The notes under the pieces are model-generated. The model made no database searches, was not told the DNA's origin, and saw nothing but the letters and a program-made list of their open reading frames with translations. DNA of 64,000 nucleotides, taken from Linnemannia elongata (taxonomy: Eukaryota > Mortierellomycota > Mortierellomycetes > Mortierellales > Mortierellaceae). The stretch covers positions 2,232,001 through 2,296,000 of the forward strand of contig JAXBDG010000007.1 in the NCBI GenBank assembly GCA_036320915.1, written 5' to 3'. Shown here one piece after another: positions 50,900-61,135 of this stretch (position 1 is its first letter; every line of letters begins with the position of its first letter). A program made the translations under genes and the position numbers.

Positions 50900-51114
50900 T
50901 TATTTAATCACAAATGAGATCCCCGGCCGTTCTTCCTCTTCTTCGTCGTCGTCGTCTTCTTCTTCTTCTTCTTCTTCGTCTGCAAGAACATAGTGTGCGA
51001 GTCAAAGTCAGCTATTCACCATAAGAAATTCATTAATAAAGATGATAAAGAGCGTATCTTTCAGAATGTAATGGTAGAGGCGGATGAATGTTTGGAATGA
51101 TATTCACCCGCCAT
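50900..51114 (-). CDS. Possible small acidic peptide or acidic C-terminal exon
   Basis: The exon 50979-50900 reads, after a good acceptor (TTCTTGCAG), as Asp, seven Glu, four Asp, five Glu, then RPGISFVIK and TAA. An ATG at 51114-51112 with a GTGAAT donor at 51107 would join in frame to give MAD before the Glu run (28 residues). It could equally be the last exon of a longer minus-strand gene whose 5' exons I cannot place in 51100-52200. Family not recognised; kept because the acceptor, the acidic run and a non-acidic conserved-looking tail occur together. Confidence 0.3.
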
Positions 51115-51945
51115 GTGGAGGAAGGGGATACTTTTTGTTGTTTTTGTTGCCTTCTGTGCGTTCATGAACCCTTGCTCTCAACTATGTGATGATCCACTAC
51201 AGAGCCCACTCTCTTTTTTTTTTCTTTTTTTTCTTTTTTCCGTAATAACTTCAGTATCTCTCAAGAAAGAAGGACCCTTGAAGATAACATACCCTTTTTC
51301 AAAGAAGAGAGGGCTGTTGTGCAAACTTACGCCCTCGCTGCCAATAGGTGCTCTCCCCAACGGGAGGCAGGACGATGAATAATCCGGGGGGTAAAACGGT
51401 TACCCCTGTCCAGCCTAGGGAAAGGTCACCTTTTCTTTCTACGAATAAGATGAGTCGGCGAGTAGGTCATAAGTCGTTCATAGCCATTCAAGAGTGTCGA
51501 CAGGGGCTGCTGTAGCGTGGAAGAACCGTCAACAAGTTGAAGAGAAAAAAGAGACGAGAAAGAGGGGAACCCTGGTTGGTTAGAACAGGTGCGTGCCCCT
51601 TGGGCCAATGGTAACGGACGTATGGTTTGATCACATTTCATTTCGCAGAAATTAGAACGACAAATCAGGGTCAATGTTCGTTTGGAAACAGTTAGCTTGG
51701 CTTGGCATAGCAATGAGTAGGAAAAGACAAGACCAGGGATTACGAAGAAAGAAATAAAAAAAAAGAGAATATGGAACACAAAGATAGGCCTGGAGGGAGA
51801 GAGGGGGACAGAGAGGGAGGGAGGGAGGGACAATAAATTATTGCATCGCCACAACGGAGATTTCTTTGCGGAAGAATAGTCTGGATGAGCAAACCATTGG
51901 AGTAGACAGAAGACATGGCGCAGTGCAACAAGTGACAACGGAGAA

Positions 51946-51953
51946 TATAAATA
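51946..51953 (+). promoter_or_regulatory. Candidate TATA box for first aspartic protease
   Basis: TATAAATA about 330 bases upstream of the ATG at 52284. It would imply a leader of roughly 300 bases, which the pyrimidine-rich DNA between could be. Position-based only. Confidence 0.35.
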
Positions 51954-52283
51954 GAGAACTGTACGGTCGACCCCTGATCTCTTTTTTTTTTGCCACCCAC
52001 CACGCCGTCTCTCTCTTCTTTCATTTTCTACTTAACCCCTTCCTCATCCCCTCGCAACCTTGTTCATTGTCGACTCAGCCAAGTAACCCTCCTTCCCTAC
52101 TCTTCACATTCGACAACTCGACACCGTTGCTGCTACTCTCTCCACTTTTCGTTCTTTTCCTTTTTTCGCCCACAATACTTCATACTCTCCATCGCCCTCC
52201 CTCACTCTCTCCCCCTCCCTCTGTCTCTCTCACTCACACACACATACACCTGAATACGACTCGTTAACAACAACTATCACACT

Positions 52284-53765
52284 ATGAAGGTCACAACAAC
52301 ACTCCTTACCCTTGCCCTTGCAGCCCTCTCTGTCTGCGAGGCCTCCCCAAAGTTCGAAGGCAAGATTGTCTCTCTCGTCCGCAACCCATCACACAAGAAG
52401 AACTTTAAGGCACACATCCAAAAGTTGAAACACAGGTAAGCTACACCCCTCCCCCCCTTATTGTCTTGCAAAGTCACCTCATACATAGCAGCAGTAATGA
52501 AGATGCCTGCTTGTCCAGATGTCTAACAACCGTTTTCTCTTTTATGGTTGTTTTTGTTACTGTTCTTGATAGATACCCTCATATTAAAGCAGGAGGAAAC
52601 ACAACCGTTGGTGCCGCAGGAACTGTGCCAGTGATAAACGTAGGCATTGACGTTGAGGTAAGAAAGGCACACAATTGAAACGTGTCGTCAATACTCCTTC
52701 GCCCTCCCTCCGTTACTATCCCCTGCTTGTTCCTATTGATGGTTTCAGCACTAATATCATTTAACTAACATCTTTTCCTCCTTCATCTCTCCTCCCCTGT
52801 GCCCTTTCTAATAGTACTATGGACCTGTGCAGATTGGAAACCCTCCTCAGACATTCAATCTCAACTTTGACACCGGCTCAGCCGACATCTGGTTTCCTGC
52901 CATGTCCTGCAAAGCTAAAGCCTGTACCGCCCACACCCGCTATAATTCTTCTGCCTCCTCAACCTACCGTAAAGACGGTCGTCTCTGGGAGATCACCTAC
53001 GGCGATGGGTCCGGGGCCAATGGAATCCTCGCCTCGGATATGGTCAACGTCGGAGGGATCCAGGTTCGTCAGACCATTGGACTTGCAACCAACGAGACTG
53101 TAGACTTTGAGACTTCTCCCGAGGACGGACTCTTTGGTCTGGGGTTCAATGCCATCCAATCCGTCCCTGGTGTCAAAACGTTTATGGACAATGCTATTGC
53201 TGCCAAAGCCGTCGCCCTCCCCGTCGTCTCGGCCTACCTGCCCTCGGTACGTCGTAATGGAGGCAAGGATGGACACTACCTCTTTGGCGCTATTGATGAT
53301 ACAAAGTTCCAAGGCAACCTCACCTATGTTCCCGTGACCCAACAAGGGTACTGGCAGATCGCCATCGAAGATGTCTCCTTCAACGGCAAGTCGCTCAACC
53401 ATACCTCCCAGGGTATCATTGACACCGGCTCTACCTTGGTTATGGTCAGCGATGCTGTTGCCACCTCGATCCACAAGCACGTCAATGGCTCTTCGTTCTC
53501 TCAAGAAGCCCAGGGTTGGGTGGTCCCCTGCGCTCTTGCCAACACTACTGGCACAGTTGGTTTCACCATGGCTGGCAAGTCGTTCGAGGTCCCTTTGGCT
53601 GATCTGGCCTGGCAGTCGGTTACTGATGGTAGCGAGACTTGTTACTCAGGTGTTCAGGGTGGTGCTGATGGACTTTGGATCCTGGGTGATGTGTTTGTCA
53701 AGAACAACTATTGTGTCTTTGACCATTCTACCAAGGCATCCATTGGAATCGCCCCTCTCAAGTAA
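52284..53765 (+). CDS. Secreted pepsin-like aspartic protease (family A1)
   Basis: Extracellular or vacuolar acid protease. Three exons (52284-52435, 52573-52657, 52815-53765) give 395 residues. Seen: signal peptide (about 1-20, KVTTTLLTLALAALSVCEA), a propeptide with LVRNPSHKKNFKAHIQKLKH, then the mature enzyme opening YYGPVQIGNPPQTFNLNFDTGS, cut here: YYGPVQIGNPPQ and FNLNFDTGSADIW. Catalytic Asp98 is in DTGS and Asp272 in IIDTGSTLV; the flap region has YGDGS. A cysteine pair brackets the first lobe loop (SCKAKAC) and another (C...CYSG) the second. Ends FDHSTKASIGIAPLK, as in mucoromycete rhizopuspepsin-like enzymes. Its neighbour at 54374 is a tandem duplicate with the same intron positions and phases. 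Confidence 0.95.
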
Positions 53766-54373
53766 CAGCCAATTCAAACAACACTCTCATGACATTCACG
53801 ACAACAAAAAAAGAAGATACATGTATTTATTGTAGACTTAGATAGGATGACCAATTGTAAATATACCCTTTCGCATGGCTCATTATCCTTCTGCTTGTTT
53901 CCGAGGTCAACGAGGGCACACATTCCAGTGATGGCTTTTGAAACACAATGTGGTTAAAAGAAATTGGTGGCGTTTGACAGTGACACAAATCACCTTTTAA
54001 GACATTATTTTTTTCGAGTGATCCTTGTTTTGAATCACAAAAAAGGAGGGTGAAGGGACCTTCGAAAGGCATGCATATTTCGGAAGGATAAGCACAAGAA
54101 CTTCAGATTGTAGGTTGGCTAGCGGCACGTTTTTTTGTTGTTGTTGTTGTAGGATCAATGCATGGATCTGTGTAAAATAAAAAATATCTTTCCCCAGTGC
54201 ATGGGTTCCCCATATGGGACTGGCTACCTGTCTTGGAAAAAAGACTTTTTTTTTTAATTCGCCTCGTGTTCATTTCTTTTTATCGTCTCGATCCCCACAC
54301 TTTTTCTTTTTTTCGTCTTCTCCAAATAACAACACAGCCTCTTACTGCTTCCATCCTTACCTTCACCTTCACC
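53766..54373. other. Intergenic between tandem proteases
   Basis: 3' flank of the first protease and promoter of the second. T- and TTG-rich (a (GTT)5-like stretch near 54135). No gene seen. Confidence 0.4.
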
Positions 54374-55827
54374 ATGAAAATATCAATCCTATTAATCCCA
54401 CTCGGCATCGCAACGCTAGTCCTCGCAGATGGAGATTCGACCACCTCAGTCTTTGAGGTCCCCCTCGTCCGCAATCCAACCTACCGTGGCGACTTTCAAG
54501 CACAGATGCAGAAAATGAGAAACAGGTATAACCAACAAAAAAGAGTCTACTCAAACCCTTTGAGAGATCCACTGTTGGCCGAATGTAGAGGATAACAATG
54601 CGCAGGACTCACTGACATTTCTGTCCCTTTTGTGGCGACGGTGGGTAGATACGGCTCGCCAGAAACCATTGCGGCTGCCAAGAAGGGTGTTGGATTGGTC
54701 CCCGTTACCAGCCCTGCCTTTGACACTGAAGTAAGCATACACGTATTCCTTCATGCCACCGTGTCTTTTTTTCACAAATCTGCACACTGACACCAACTGT
54801 ACCGTTTTCTTCTCTCCTTCGTCAATGCTCGTCGTTGCTACAAAAAAAATAGTACTACGGTCCAGTCAAGATCGGTACACCCGGCTAGACATTCAACATG
54901 AACTTTGACACAGGCTCCGCTGACATCTGGTTAGCCTCCTCAACTTGCTCAGCCACCACCTGCAAATCTCACCGTCGCTTCAACTCTTCCTCCTCCACCA
55001 CCTTTCGTCTCGACCCAGCTAAGCGACGGTTCCGCATCGAATACGGAGACGGATCCTATGCTAATGGCCCCATTGGCACCGATATGGTCAACGTTGGAGG
55101 GATACAGATCCGACAGACGATTGGGTTGGCGACGAACGAGAGTGCAGATTTTGAGGTTTCAAAGATGGATGGAATGTTTGGGTTGGCGTTTAGTTCTTAT
55201 GAGTCTGTCCCCGGAGTGAAAACGTTAATGACGAACGCGATTGCGAAAAAGGCCGTGGCTCTGCCAGTCGTGTCGGCTTATTTGCCATCTTTGAGGAGAA
55301 GTGGTGGTAAGGGTGGGCATTACTTGTTTGGAGCGATTGACTCGACAAAGTTCCATGGGAACTTGACATATGTCCCTGTGACCGTCAAGGGGTACTGGCA
55401 AGTCACAGTCCAAGACGTCTTGGTCTCTGGTCAGTCTCTCAACAGCTCCTATCAAGGGATTGTCGACACTGGTACAACACTCGTCATCCTGGACGACAAG
55501 ACCACCGCCGCGGTACATTCCAAGATCAAGGGCGCCTATTTCGACAAGCAGGAACAAGGTTGGGTTGTCCCTTGTTCGTTGAGTAAAGCCCAGACGGGGT
55601 CAGTCGGGTTCAGGTTGGCTGGCAGGGTATTTGAAGTGCCGATGGCGGATATTGCGTGGGAACCTGTTGGGAAGGGAAAGGGTAAACTTGGTGGAGAGAT
55701 TTGTTATTCGGGGGTGCAGAGTATCGATAGCCCTGTTTGGATCTTGGGGGATGTGTTTATCAAGAACAATTATTGTGTTTTTGACCAGTCTGCTATTCCT
55801 TCTGTTGGCATTGGTCCTCTTCGGTGA
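54374..55827 (+). pseudogene. Second A1 aspartic protease with an in-frame stop
   Basis: Tandem paralogue of the 52284 gene. Exons 54374-54525, 54649-54730 and 54853-55827; exon 1 has the same length (152) and the same phases. Signal peptide MKISILLIPLGIATLVLA and propeptide LVRNPTYRGDFQ are present. At codon 90 the sequence is TAG (54886-54888) where the paralogue has CAG (Gln) in its NPPQTF segment. Downstream, all hallmarks remain: FDTGSADIW, YGDGSYANG, GIVDTGTTLVIL, CYSGVQ, and the C-terminal FDQSAIPSVGIGPLR, with no other stop in 309 codons. The simplest view is a recent nonsense mutation, single-base sequence error, or a strain polymorphism. An ATG at 54898 could start a shortened product lacking signal peptide and propeptide, which would not be secreted. 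Confidence 0.75.
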
Positions 55828-56925
55828 ATAAAAACAGGGCGTATAGATTATTTTTTTACGCGCCACCTAAGAGTGAGAAGGAGGAGGACACGCGTAGAGG
55901 CGATCTGATTTGATAGACGTGATTTGAATAAGGGCAATAACGTTCATATGCCCCTGAAAAAAAATTGGTGGATATTCGTCAAGCTGAGAAAGTAGAGGAG
56001 GAAAAAAAGGTTATCATACTGATTGTTTTTCTGGACGGACGCGACTATCCTTTTTTCCCTTCATCTCTAGGGCTCAATGAAGTGCCACGAGGGGAGAAAG
56101 AAATACAGCGGGAGAAGGAGAGAGGGGAGGAAGTGGGAAAGAGAAGAGGGAGAGAGGGGGAAGTGGGGAAAAAAAAGAGAGGGAGGGAGAGGATGAGAAG
56201 GGAGCCTGAGAAGGTGATATCAAAGGAAGAGAAGCCAAGCTACAGTAGATGGCCGTTCACCTTCCCTCCCCCACGCTCGCGGAGGAGGGGCGACAGGTGA
56301 AGTGTTAACAAGGGGTAATCAATAGTAAAAACGCAATTGTTCAAAAGGCGTTCAATCTTCTGTTGACGCACTCATGCATCCTCCCCCCTTTCTGTGGTGA
56401 ACAGACATGATCATGAACGTCTCGGTTGTCGCGTATTCAGCCTCAATACAGTATTAAGGAGCGTGATAAAGAAAGAGTTCGAACTCTGGCTCCAGGTTTA
56501 TAGGTCTAAATCATAGTAGAATAACCAGACCCTCTCTTCTTTCTTAGTGGGTGCGGACGGGAAAGGTGGAGAGAACAAAGTCACGAGGGCTGAGACTTTG
56601 ATAAAAACACGCGCCCTTTTTAGCGGAGAGAAAAGAGAGCCGACCATAGAGCAAGCCTACATACGCAGGACTATGATCACACATCTGTTCGCACGTTTGT
56701 ACCATTGCAAGAGACTTTCATGGATCTAGAAAGGAAAACAAACAGGCAGTTGAGATGTCCAAGAGGCATGGGAAAGGAAAAGTTGGATGGAAGAACGCCA
56801 AATTTAATTTTCTATTATGCGGCGGCACCTCTGTCAATTGCGTCTTCTCATATCCCTGTTATGGTGTCCGGTCTTTACGCTTCTTTTTTCTTTCTTTTAT
56901 TGTGATATCCACAAGAATCGTTAAT
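55828..56925. other. Intergenic with purine-rich tract
   Basis: 3' flanks of the protease and of the convergent F-box gene ending at 56926. From about 56085 to 56235 the plus strand is almost pure purine (GA/GGGA-type). No gene recognised; the open frame across it is compositional. Confidence 0.4.
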
Positions 56926-58491
56926 TCACGGTGAACGACCGCCACCAAACCTCGGCGTGAAGTGGATATTATCGTTCCTGACACCTCGCGCCTCAAACAA
57001 CTCAAACATTGCCTCCCAGTCCTCAGAGTTCTGGGTCAGTGGACCCGTGAATTCTCGCAGTCGCGGCCAGTGCTTTAACATCCATGCTATATCCTCAGGG
57101 CGGGCACAGTCAAAAGTCTTCTCGACCCTTACGGTTCGGAGCCGGAGTGAGTTGGTCATCTGGCCCAGTCCTGAATCTAATCGCCATTGCAGTGGTGGGC
57201 CTTGCTTTTTCAGAGGGGTTGTTGTAGCTGTTGATGTGTTTGTGGTGGTGGCGGTGGCTGTGTCGATAGAGGAGTACTCCCACATAAAGTCCTCATCCAC
57301 GTCCAGATCCTGGAGTTGCTCAAGTCGGGAGAGGTGCCAAAAGACTGTCGGGCTGAACAAGTTGTCATTGTCCGTGTCGTTGTCAAAGTAGAGTCGGAGC
57401 CGCTTCAGCCGTCGACACACCCACGGCAGAGAGTTCTCCTGCAGATCACTGAACGCAACATGAAACGCTTCCAGGTCTTCGAGTTGTGTGCAGTTGTGCA
57501 AGATCTCCAGAACCATTAAACTCGTCACTTGGACACATTCCCGTAGATGCAAGGCCTGGATTCCTGTAAACTGACGGATTAGAAGCCAATCAAAGCAATT
57601 CGGACCAAATGCCTTCGCATCCATTTCGAGACGCGCTAGTCCAGGCAGGCGACGCATAACAGCCGAAAGTAATTCATCCGACTCTATGACGCCTGTCAGA
57701 CAAAGGTCTCGCAACTGCGCCCATGTCGTCTGTTCCAGCGCCTCTGCAAATTGTAGGATAGGAAGTTCAGATCCTGCCATCTCCCATCGCATCCTTGTCA
57801 GGTTGGGACAGCGCTTGAGCCACTCAAGGTGAATGATGGTGTTGCTGACATCGCTATGAGCAGTGTTGATCCCGAGCGTGATCCGATCCAGTCCCTGAAA
57901 CAAGATCGGCGGCACCAGATCCGATAAGAGCCCATCCCGACCAAAACAAGCAACCTCCCTGAATCGCGCACAAGTCCCCCAGAACGCATTCACAGGCGTC
58001 CTCCCCAACAGATCAAACACCCCCGTCAACCGCAATGACCTCGGCCGCCGCAACGTTATCGTAATCGCCTCCCAAAACTCATTTGACGGTGCATGATTGG
58101 CAAGATGAATCGTCAAATTTTGAATTGTGGGGTTCAATCGAATCAATGCCGTATTATTGACCTCTTGTAGAGCTGACCCCTGAGCCCGTCGTGTTGGGTT
58201 GGCGCCCTTGAAGTGGATCTCGAGTGAACACAGAGCCGGAAAGACGATGCAGTAGTATTCGGGAGGGATGGTTCCGAAATTGTGGAGACGCTGGACAGAC
58301 TCGGCGTTGGTTTGGAGGTGCGTGACTATAGGGAGTTTGCCGGTTTGAAGGGTAACGTCGTTCCAGATGAGGTGGGAGAGAGATTGGTGGAGGTGGCGGC
58401 AGGCACGGATTGCTGTGATGATGTCGCGTTTGGTGAGAAAGGTTCCGATGTAAGTGATGACTTCTTCTGGGAGATCTGTAATGTGTGCCAT
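56926..58491 (-). CDS. F-box / leucine-rich-repeat protein
   Basis: Single exon, 521 residues. The F-box is at the very start (LPEEVITYIGTFLTKRDIIT, ACRHLHQSLSHLIWNDV, about 6-45). Then follow irregular leucine-rich repeats (LTIHLANHAP, LTGVFDLLGR, LRDLCLTGVIES, LARLEMDAKAFGP, LHLRECVQVTSLMVLEIL, LEDLEAFHVAFSD, LKRLRLYFDND) and a terminal WRLDSGLGQM...LRTVRVEKTFD...DIAWMLKHWPRLREFTGPL block. A Thr-rich insert (about 415-435) interrupts the repeats. It aligns along its length with the neighbour at 58686-60212, so the two are tandem duplicates. Substrate receptor of an SCF ligase is the family role; target unknown. Confidence 0.88.
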   Translation of the reverse strand: MAHITDLPEEVITYIGTFLTKRDIITAIRACRHLHQSLSHLIWNDVTLQTGKLPIVTHLQTNAESVQRLHNFGTIPPEYYCIVFPALCSLEIHFKGANPTRRAQGSALQEVNNTALIRLNPTIQNLTIHLANHAPSNEFWEAITITLRRPRSLRLTGVFDLLGRTPVNAFWGTCARFREVACFGRDGLLSDLVPPILFQGLDRITLGINTAHSDVSNTIIHLEWLKRCPNLTRMRWEMAGSELPILQFAEALEQTTWAQLRDLCLTGVIESDELLSAVMRRLPGLARLEMDAKAFGPNCFDWLLIRQFTGIQALHLRECVQVTSLMVLEILHNCTQLEDLEAFHVAFSDLQENSLPWVCRRLKRLRLYFDNDTDNDNLFSPTVFWHLSRLEQLQDLDVDEDFMWEYSSIDTATATTTNTSTATTTPLKKQGPPLQWRLDSGLGQMTNSLRLRTVRVEKTFDCARPEDIAWMLKHWPRLREFTGPLTQNSEDWEAMFELFEARGVRNDNIHFTPRFGGGRSP

Positions 58492-58685
58492 GGCAGGCCT
58501 TATTATTCGTTGTTGGTTGAATGTAGAAGAAAGAGAGCGTGAGAACAGAAATTGGCCGTCAAATTAAAAAGAGAGCGTGTTTCGCACGCACTTTAATGAT
58601 AAAAATGATCAACGATCTGTGAGACAAATAACTACAGTGATATCAATTGTGAAAGATAACTTTAATAGTGTTGTCCGTATTTTGA

Positions 58686-60212
58686 TCAGTCATCAGCTTC
58701 AATATGATTACCCCACCCGTCGTTCAACTTCAGAATGACATTATGCTGCTCAAACAGACCAACACACCGCTTCTTTGTCACCGGATCCTGCGACAGACTA
58801 CATGTCACCTTTTTCAAATCTGGCCACCGATCCAACATCCACTGAACATCCTCCATCCGTGCATCACAAAACGAGCTGTTAATCACCAGCGTCCTCAATC
58901 GCCTCAAAGTAGAAAGATGGTGCAGACCCGAATCCAGTCGCCATCGGAGTGAAACCTGACCATTTATCTGATCGAGGATGTCCCACGAAAAGGTCCAAGT
59001 GAAATGCAAATCAAGATCCAGGGTCTCCAAACTTTCCAGTCTCGAAAGCTGCTCGAACACAAGCTCACAGTCATCACCAAGCCTTGTCGGGTCAGTGACA
59101 AAAAAGACCTCGAGGTGCTTCAGCCTCAAGCAGATCCACGGCTCTGGATTCGACCGGATATCAGTGACAGAAATAGAGAACGCTTTGAACACTTCCAGCA
59201 AGGGACATCCCTTAAGTATATCGAGTATCATCCTGCTCAACAGTCCATGGCATCCTTGCATGTCGAGTGTCCTGACATTGTCGAACAAACGCTGTTGAAG
59301 AAATGCAAAGCTTTGCGGACCAAAACCCCTCGAATCGTGTTGAAAGTGTTCCAGAGGCGGCAGGTGTCGCATAATCAACGAAAGCCGGTCATCCGAACCA
59401 ACACATCCTATCAATGCCAGGTCGGTGAGTCGTGTCCATGTATGCTGCTCCAAGGCCTTGGCGAATGCTTCGATCGGGAACTCTGCGCCGTAGTCGAATG
59501 TGTGCAGTTTGGTGAGGTTGGGGCACATCTTGAACCACTCTATGCTTCCCCCGGCAGTTGTTCCCCTCGGTATGTGAGCTCTCAGGTACACTGTCAGTCG
59601 CTGGATTCGAGAAAAGGAGACTGTCGACAGGACAGGCGAGTTGGCGAATCCATGTCCACTGACAGAGATCTCTTCGAATCGGGTGCAAGCCCTCCAGAAC
59701 CAGTCCAATGCGTCTCCTTGTAGCACTCGAAAGCCATGAAAGTCAAGGCGCCGAGGGTTCTTCAGAGTCATAAAGACAGACTCCCAAAAGCCGTTGTTTG
59801 TCTCAAAGTCCCCTGAATTGATATAGAGGTGTGTGATGGTCGGGTTGCGGCTGACAAGGGTGGAGTTATCAATGTTCAGCAGACGTATCCGTGCGTGCTG
59901 TATGTCTGCAATGGTCATCGGCAAGTCGATATGCAGGGTCTTAAGGTTTGGGTAAGCAATTGTGTAGTATAGTCTGGGAGGGGTGCCGACGTATTCGAGG
60001 CTGTGAACGCTGGGGGCATTCTTGGTAACAGCATCGATACTGTGGTATTTGCCTCGACGAGAACCACGCAGAACGAACACTCTCCAGAGTCGAGGGGTGA
60101 AGTGGCGTTCCAGTTGACGACAGGTGCGTGTGGCTACTGCGAGGTCGTTCTTGTCGAGGTAGTTTGCGATGAGGACGAGGATCTCGTATGGCAGGAGGGT
60201 GATGTGTGACAT
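58686..60212 (-). CDS. F-box / leucine-rich-repeat protein
   Basis: Single exon, 508 residues, tandem relative of the 56926-58491 gene. F-box at about 5-45 (LPYEILVLIANYLDKNDLAV, TCRQLERHFTPRLWRVF). LRR-like part: LKTLHIDLPMTI, ITHLYINSGDFE, RLDFHGFRVL, LTDLALIGCVGSDD, LEHFQHDSRGFGP, LDMQGCHGLLSRMILDIL, LEVFKAFSISVTDIR, LKHLEVFFVTDPT, then WRLDSGLHHLSTLRRLRTLVINS and VQWMLDRWPDLKKVTCSL. Shared landmarks with its neighbour ('R.FGP', 'WI/WVC.RLK.L', 'W.LDSGL', 'WML..WP.L') show common descent despite low overall identity. The two are only 194 bases apart. Confidence 0.88.
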   Translation of the reverse strand: MSHITLLPYEILVLIANYLDKNDLAVATRTCRQLERHFTPRLWRVFVLRGSRRGKYHSIDAVTKNAPSVHSLEYVGTPPRLYYTIAYPNLKTLHIDLPMTIADIQHARIRLLNIDNSTLVSRNPTITHLYINSGDFETNNGFWESVFMTLKNPRRLDFHGFRVLQGDALDWFWRACTRFEEISVSGHGFANSPVLSTVSFSRIQRLTVYLRAHIPRGTTAGGSIEWFKMCPNLTKLHTFDYGAEFPIEAFAKALEQHTWTRLTDLALIGCVGSDDRLSLIMRHLPPLEHFQHDSRGFGPQSFAFLQQRLFDNVRTLDMQGCHGLLSRMILDILKGCPLLEVFKAFSISVTDIRSNPEPWICLRLKHLEVFFVTDPTRLGDDCELVFEQLSRLESLETLDLDLHFTWTFSWDILDQINGQVSLRWRLDSGLHHLSTLRRLRTLVINSSFCDARMEDVQWMLDRWPDLKKVTCSLSQDPVTKKRCVGLFEQHNVILKLNDGWGNHIEADD

Positions 60213-60546
60213 TGGGTAGTTGTGTGTGATTCGACAAAAGAGAGACGGAGCGGAATAAAAAGGTCAACGCTTCTTTCACACCTGGGCCCAATGTCAATCT
60301 TGCAATGGTTTGCAACCTATGCCCCTCAATGGCCAAGAGCCTCTGTCTGCTATTCCCAAAAGTACAACTTGACCCCTTTGTGCCCAATGCACCGCCTTTT
60401 CTTTCTTTCGCGACAAACGCCCACACTCTCTCCCTTCTCTGTCTCTCCTCTTCCCTCTAACGCCTCACTTACTCACTCACCTCATTCCTCTCCTCAACTC
60501 CTCTTATTTTCTCTCTTTCACATTCACTTTTTTACACATCAGCACA
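60213..60546. promoter_or_regulatory. Divergent F-box gene promoter region
   Basis: 334 bases between two head-to-head F-box genes; the half next to 60547 is strongly pyrimidine-rich (about 60395-60535). No TATA box seen. Confidence 0.4.
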
Positions 60547-61095
60547 ATGTCTGTCTTCGAGATCCCAGAACTTGCTCATCTGATCGCCTCATATCTTAAC
60601 CCCTACGATCTGAACCGCTGTGTGCGCGTCAACAAGACTTGGCACACCCGCTATATTCCCTTCCTTTGGCACGCCGTCCCTCCCACCTCTTCTGACGATG
60701 TCGATGAACCAAAGGATTTGGACCTGGTTGCTTTGAGGCTATACATGTCCTGGAATGCCTTCCGCAGGATTGTTATTGAGGATTATCAGTATTCGCTTCG
60801 GCACAGGGATGATGGTGGGACAGGAGGAGAGCGAGGAGGAGGAGGAGGAGGAGGAGAAGGTGTGTTGCCAACGTTGTCGAGGTATGGTCATTGGATTCGG
60901 AAGCTGAATATTAGCCAGGCCGACATTTCGAGATTCATTCCGGAAATCACGCAAAACAAGTTCAACAACAACACGAGCAACGGCAGCAGTAGCAACAACT
61001 CTTCGACATCCTCGTATGATGATCCCTTCGCTGGGTTTGGTTTGAGTCGTCTCGGAGCTGCATTCTCTATGAGTGGGAGCGCTCTGTCGCAGTAA
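60547..61095 (+). CDS. Truncated F-box protein
   Basis: 182 residues, single exon. F-box at about 4-45 (IPELAHLIASYLNPYDLNRC, VNKTWHTRYIPFLWHAV), then LRLYMSWNAFRRIVIEDYQ, a (GGA)n-encoded Gly run, LSRYGHWIRKLNISQAD (the 'R.G.WIR.L.I' motif that opens the LRR region in related proteins), an Asn/Ser-rich stretch and a stop (61093-61095) right where the repeats should begin. The expected LRR half is missing here, but a matching LRR half occurs on the same strand at 62300-63937. It may be a genuine short F-box protein or the 5' piece of a broken gene. Confidence 0.7.
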   Translation: MSVFEIPELAHLIASYLNPYDLNRCVRVNKTWHTRYIPFLWHAVPPTSSDDVDEPKDLDLVALRLYMSWNAFRRIVIEDYQYSLRHRDDGGTGGERGGGGGGGEGVLPTLSRYGHWIRKLNISQADISRFIPEITQNKFNNNTSNGSSSNNSSTSSYDDPFAGFGLSRLGAAFSMSGSALSQ

Positions 61096-61135
61096 TGGGT
61101 ATTTATTGCACGAATCGTTATTGTAACGCCATTCC

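Larger units (their letters stand above)
50518..52283. other. 1.77-kb interval, mostly unassigned
   Basis: Between the RPA49 start (minus) and the first aspartic protease (plus). It holds the G25 run, a CTT-rich block that may be a small acidic exon (50900-50979), a T/C tract (51211-51240), and pyrimidine-rich leader DNA before 52284. Long minus-strand frames around 51426-51938 lack protein-like composition. Confidence 0.4.

Noticed and set aside
51426..51938. 170-codon minus-strand open frame
   Set aside because: No domain and a non-protein-like composition; it could hold part of a spliced gene linked to the acidic exon at 50900-50979, but I could not build it.
55965..56300. 111-codon open frame rich in Lys/Arg/Glu
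   Set aside because: Produced by a purine-rich tract; low complexity with no conserved motif.
56475..56500. tRNA-like B-box sequence (GTTCGAACTC)
   Set aside because: No pairing T-stem, A-box or acceptor stem could be fitted on either strand.
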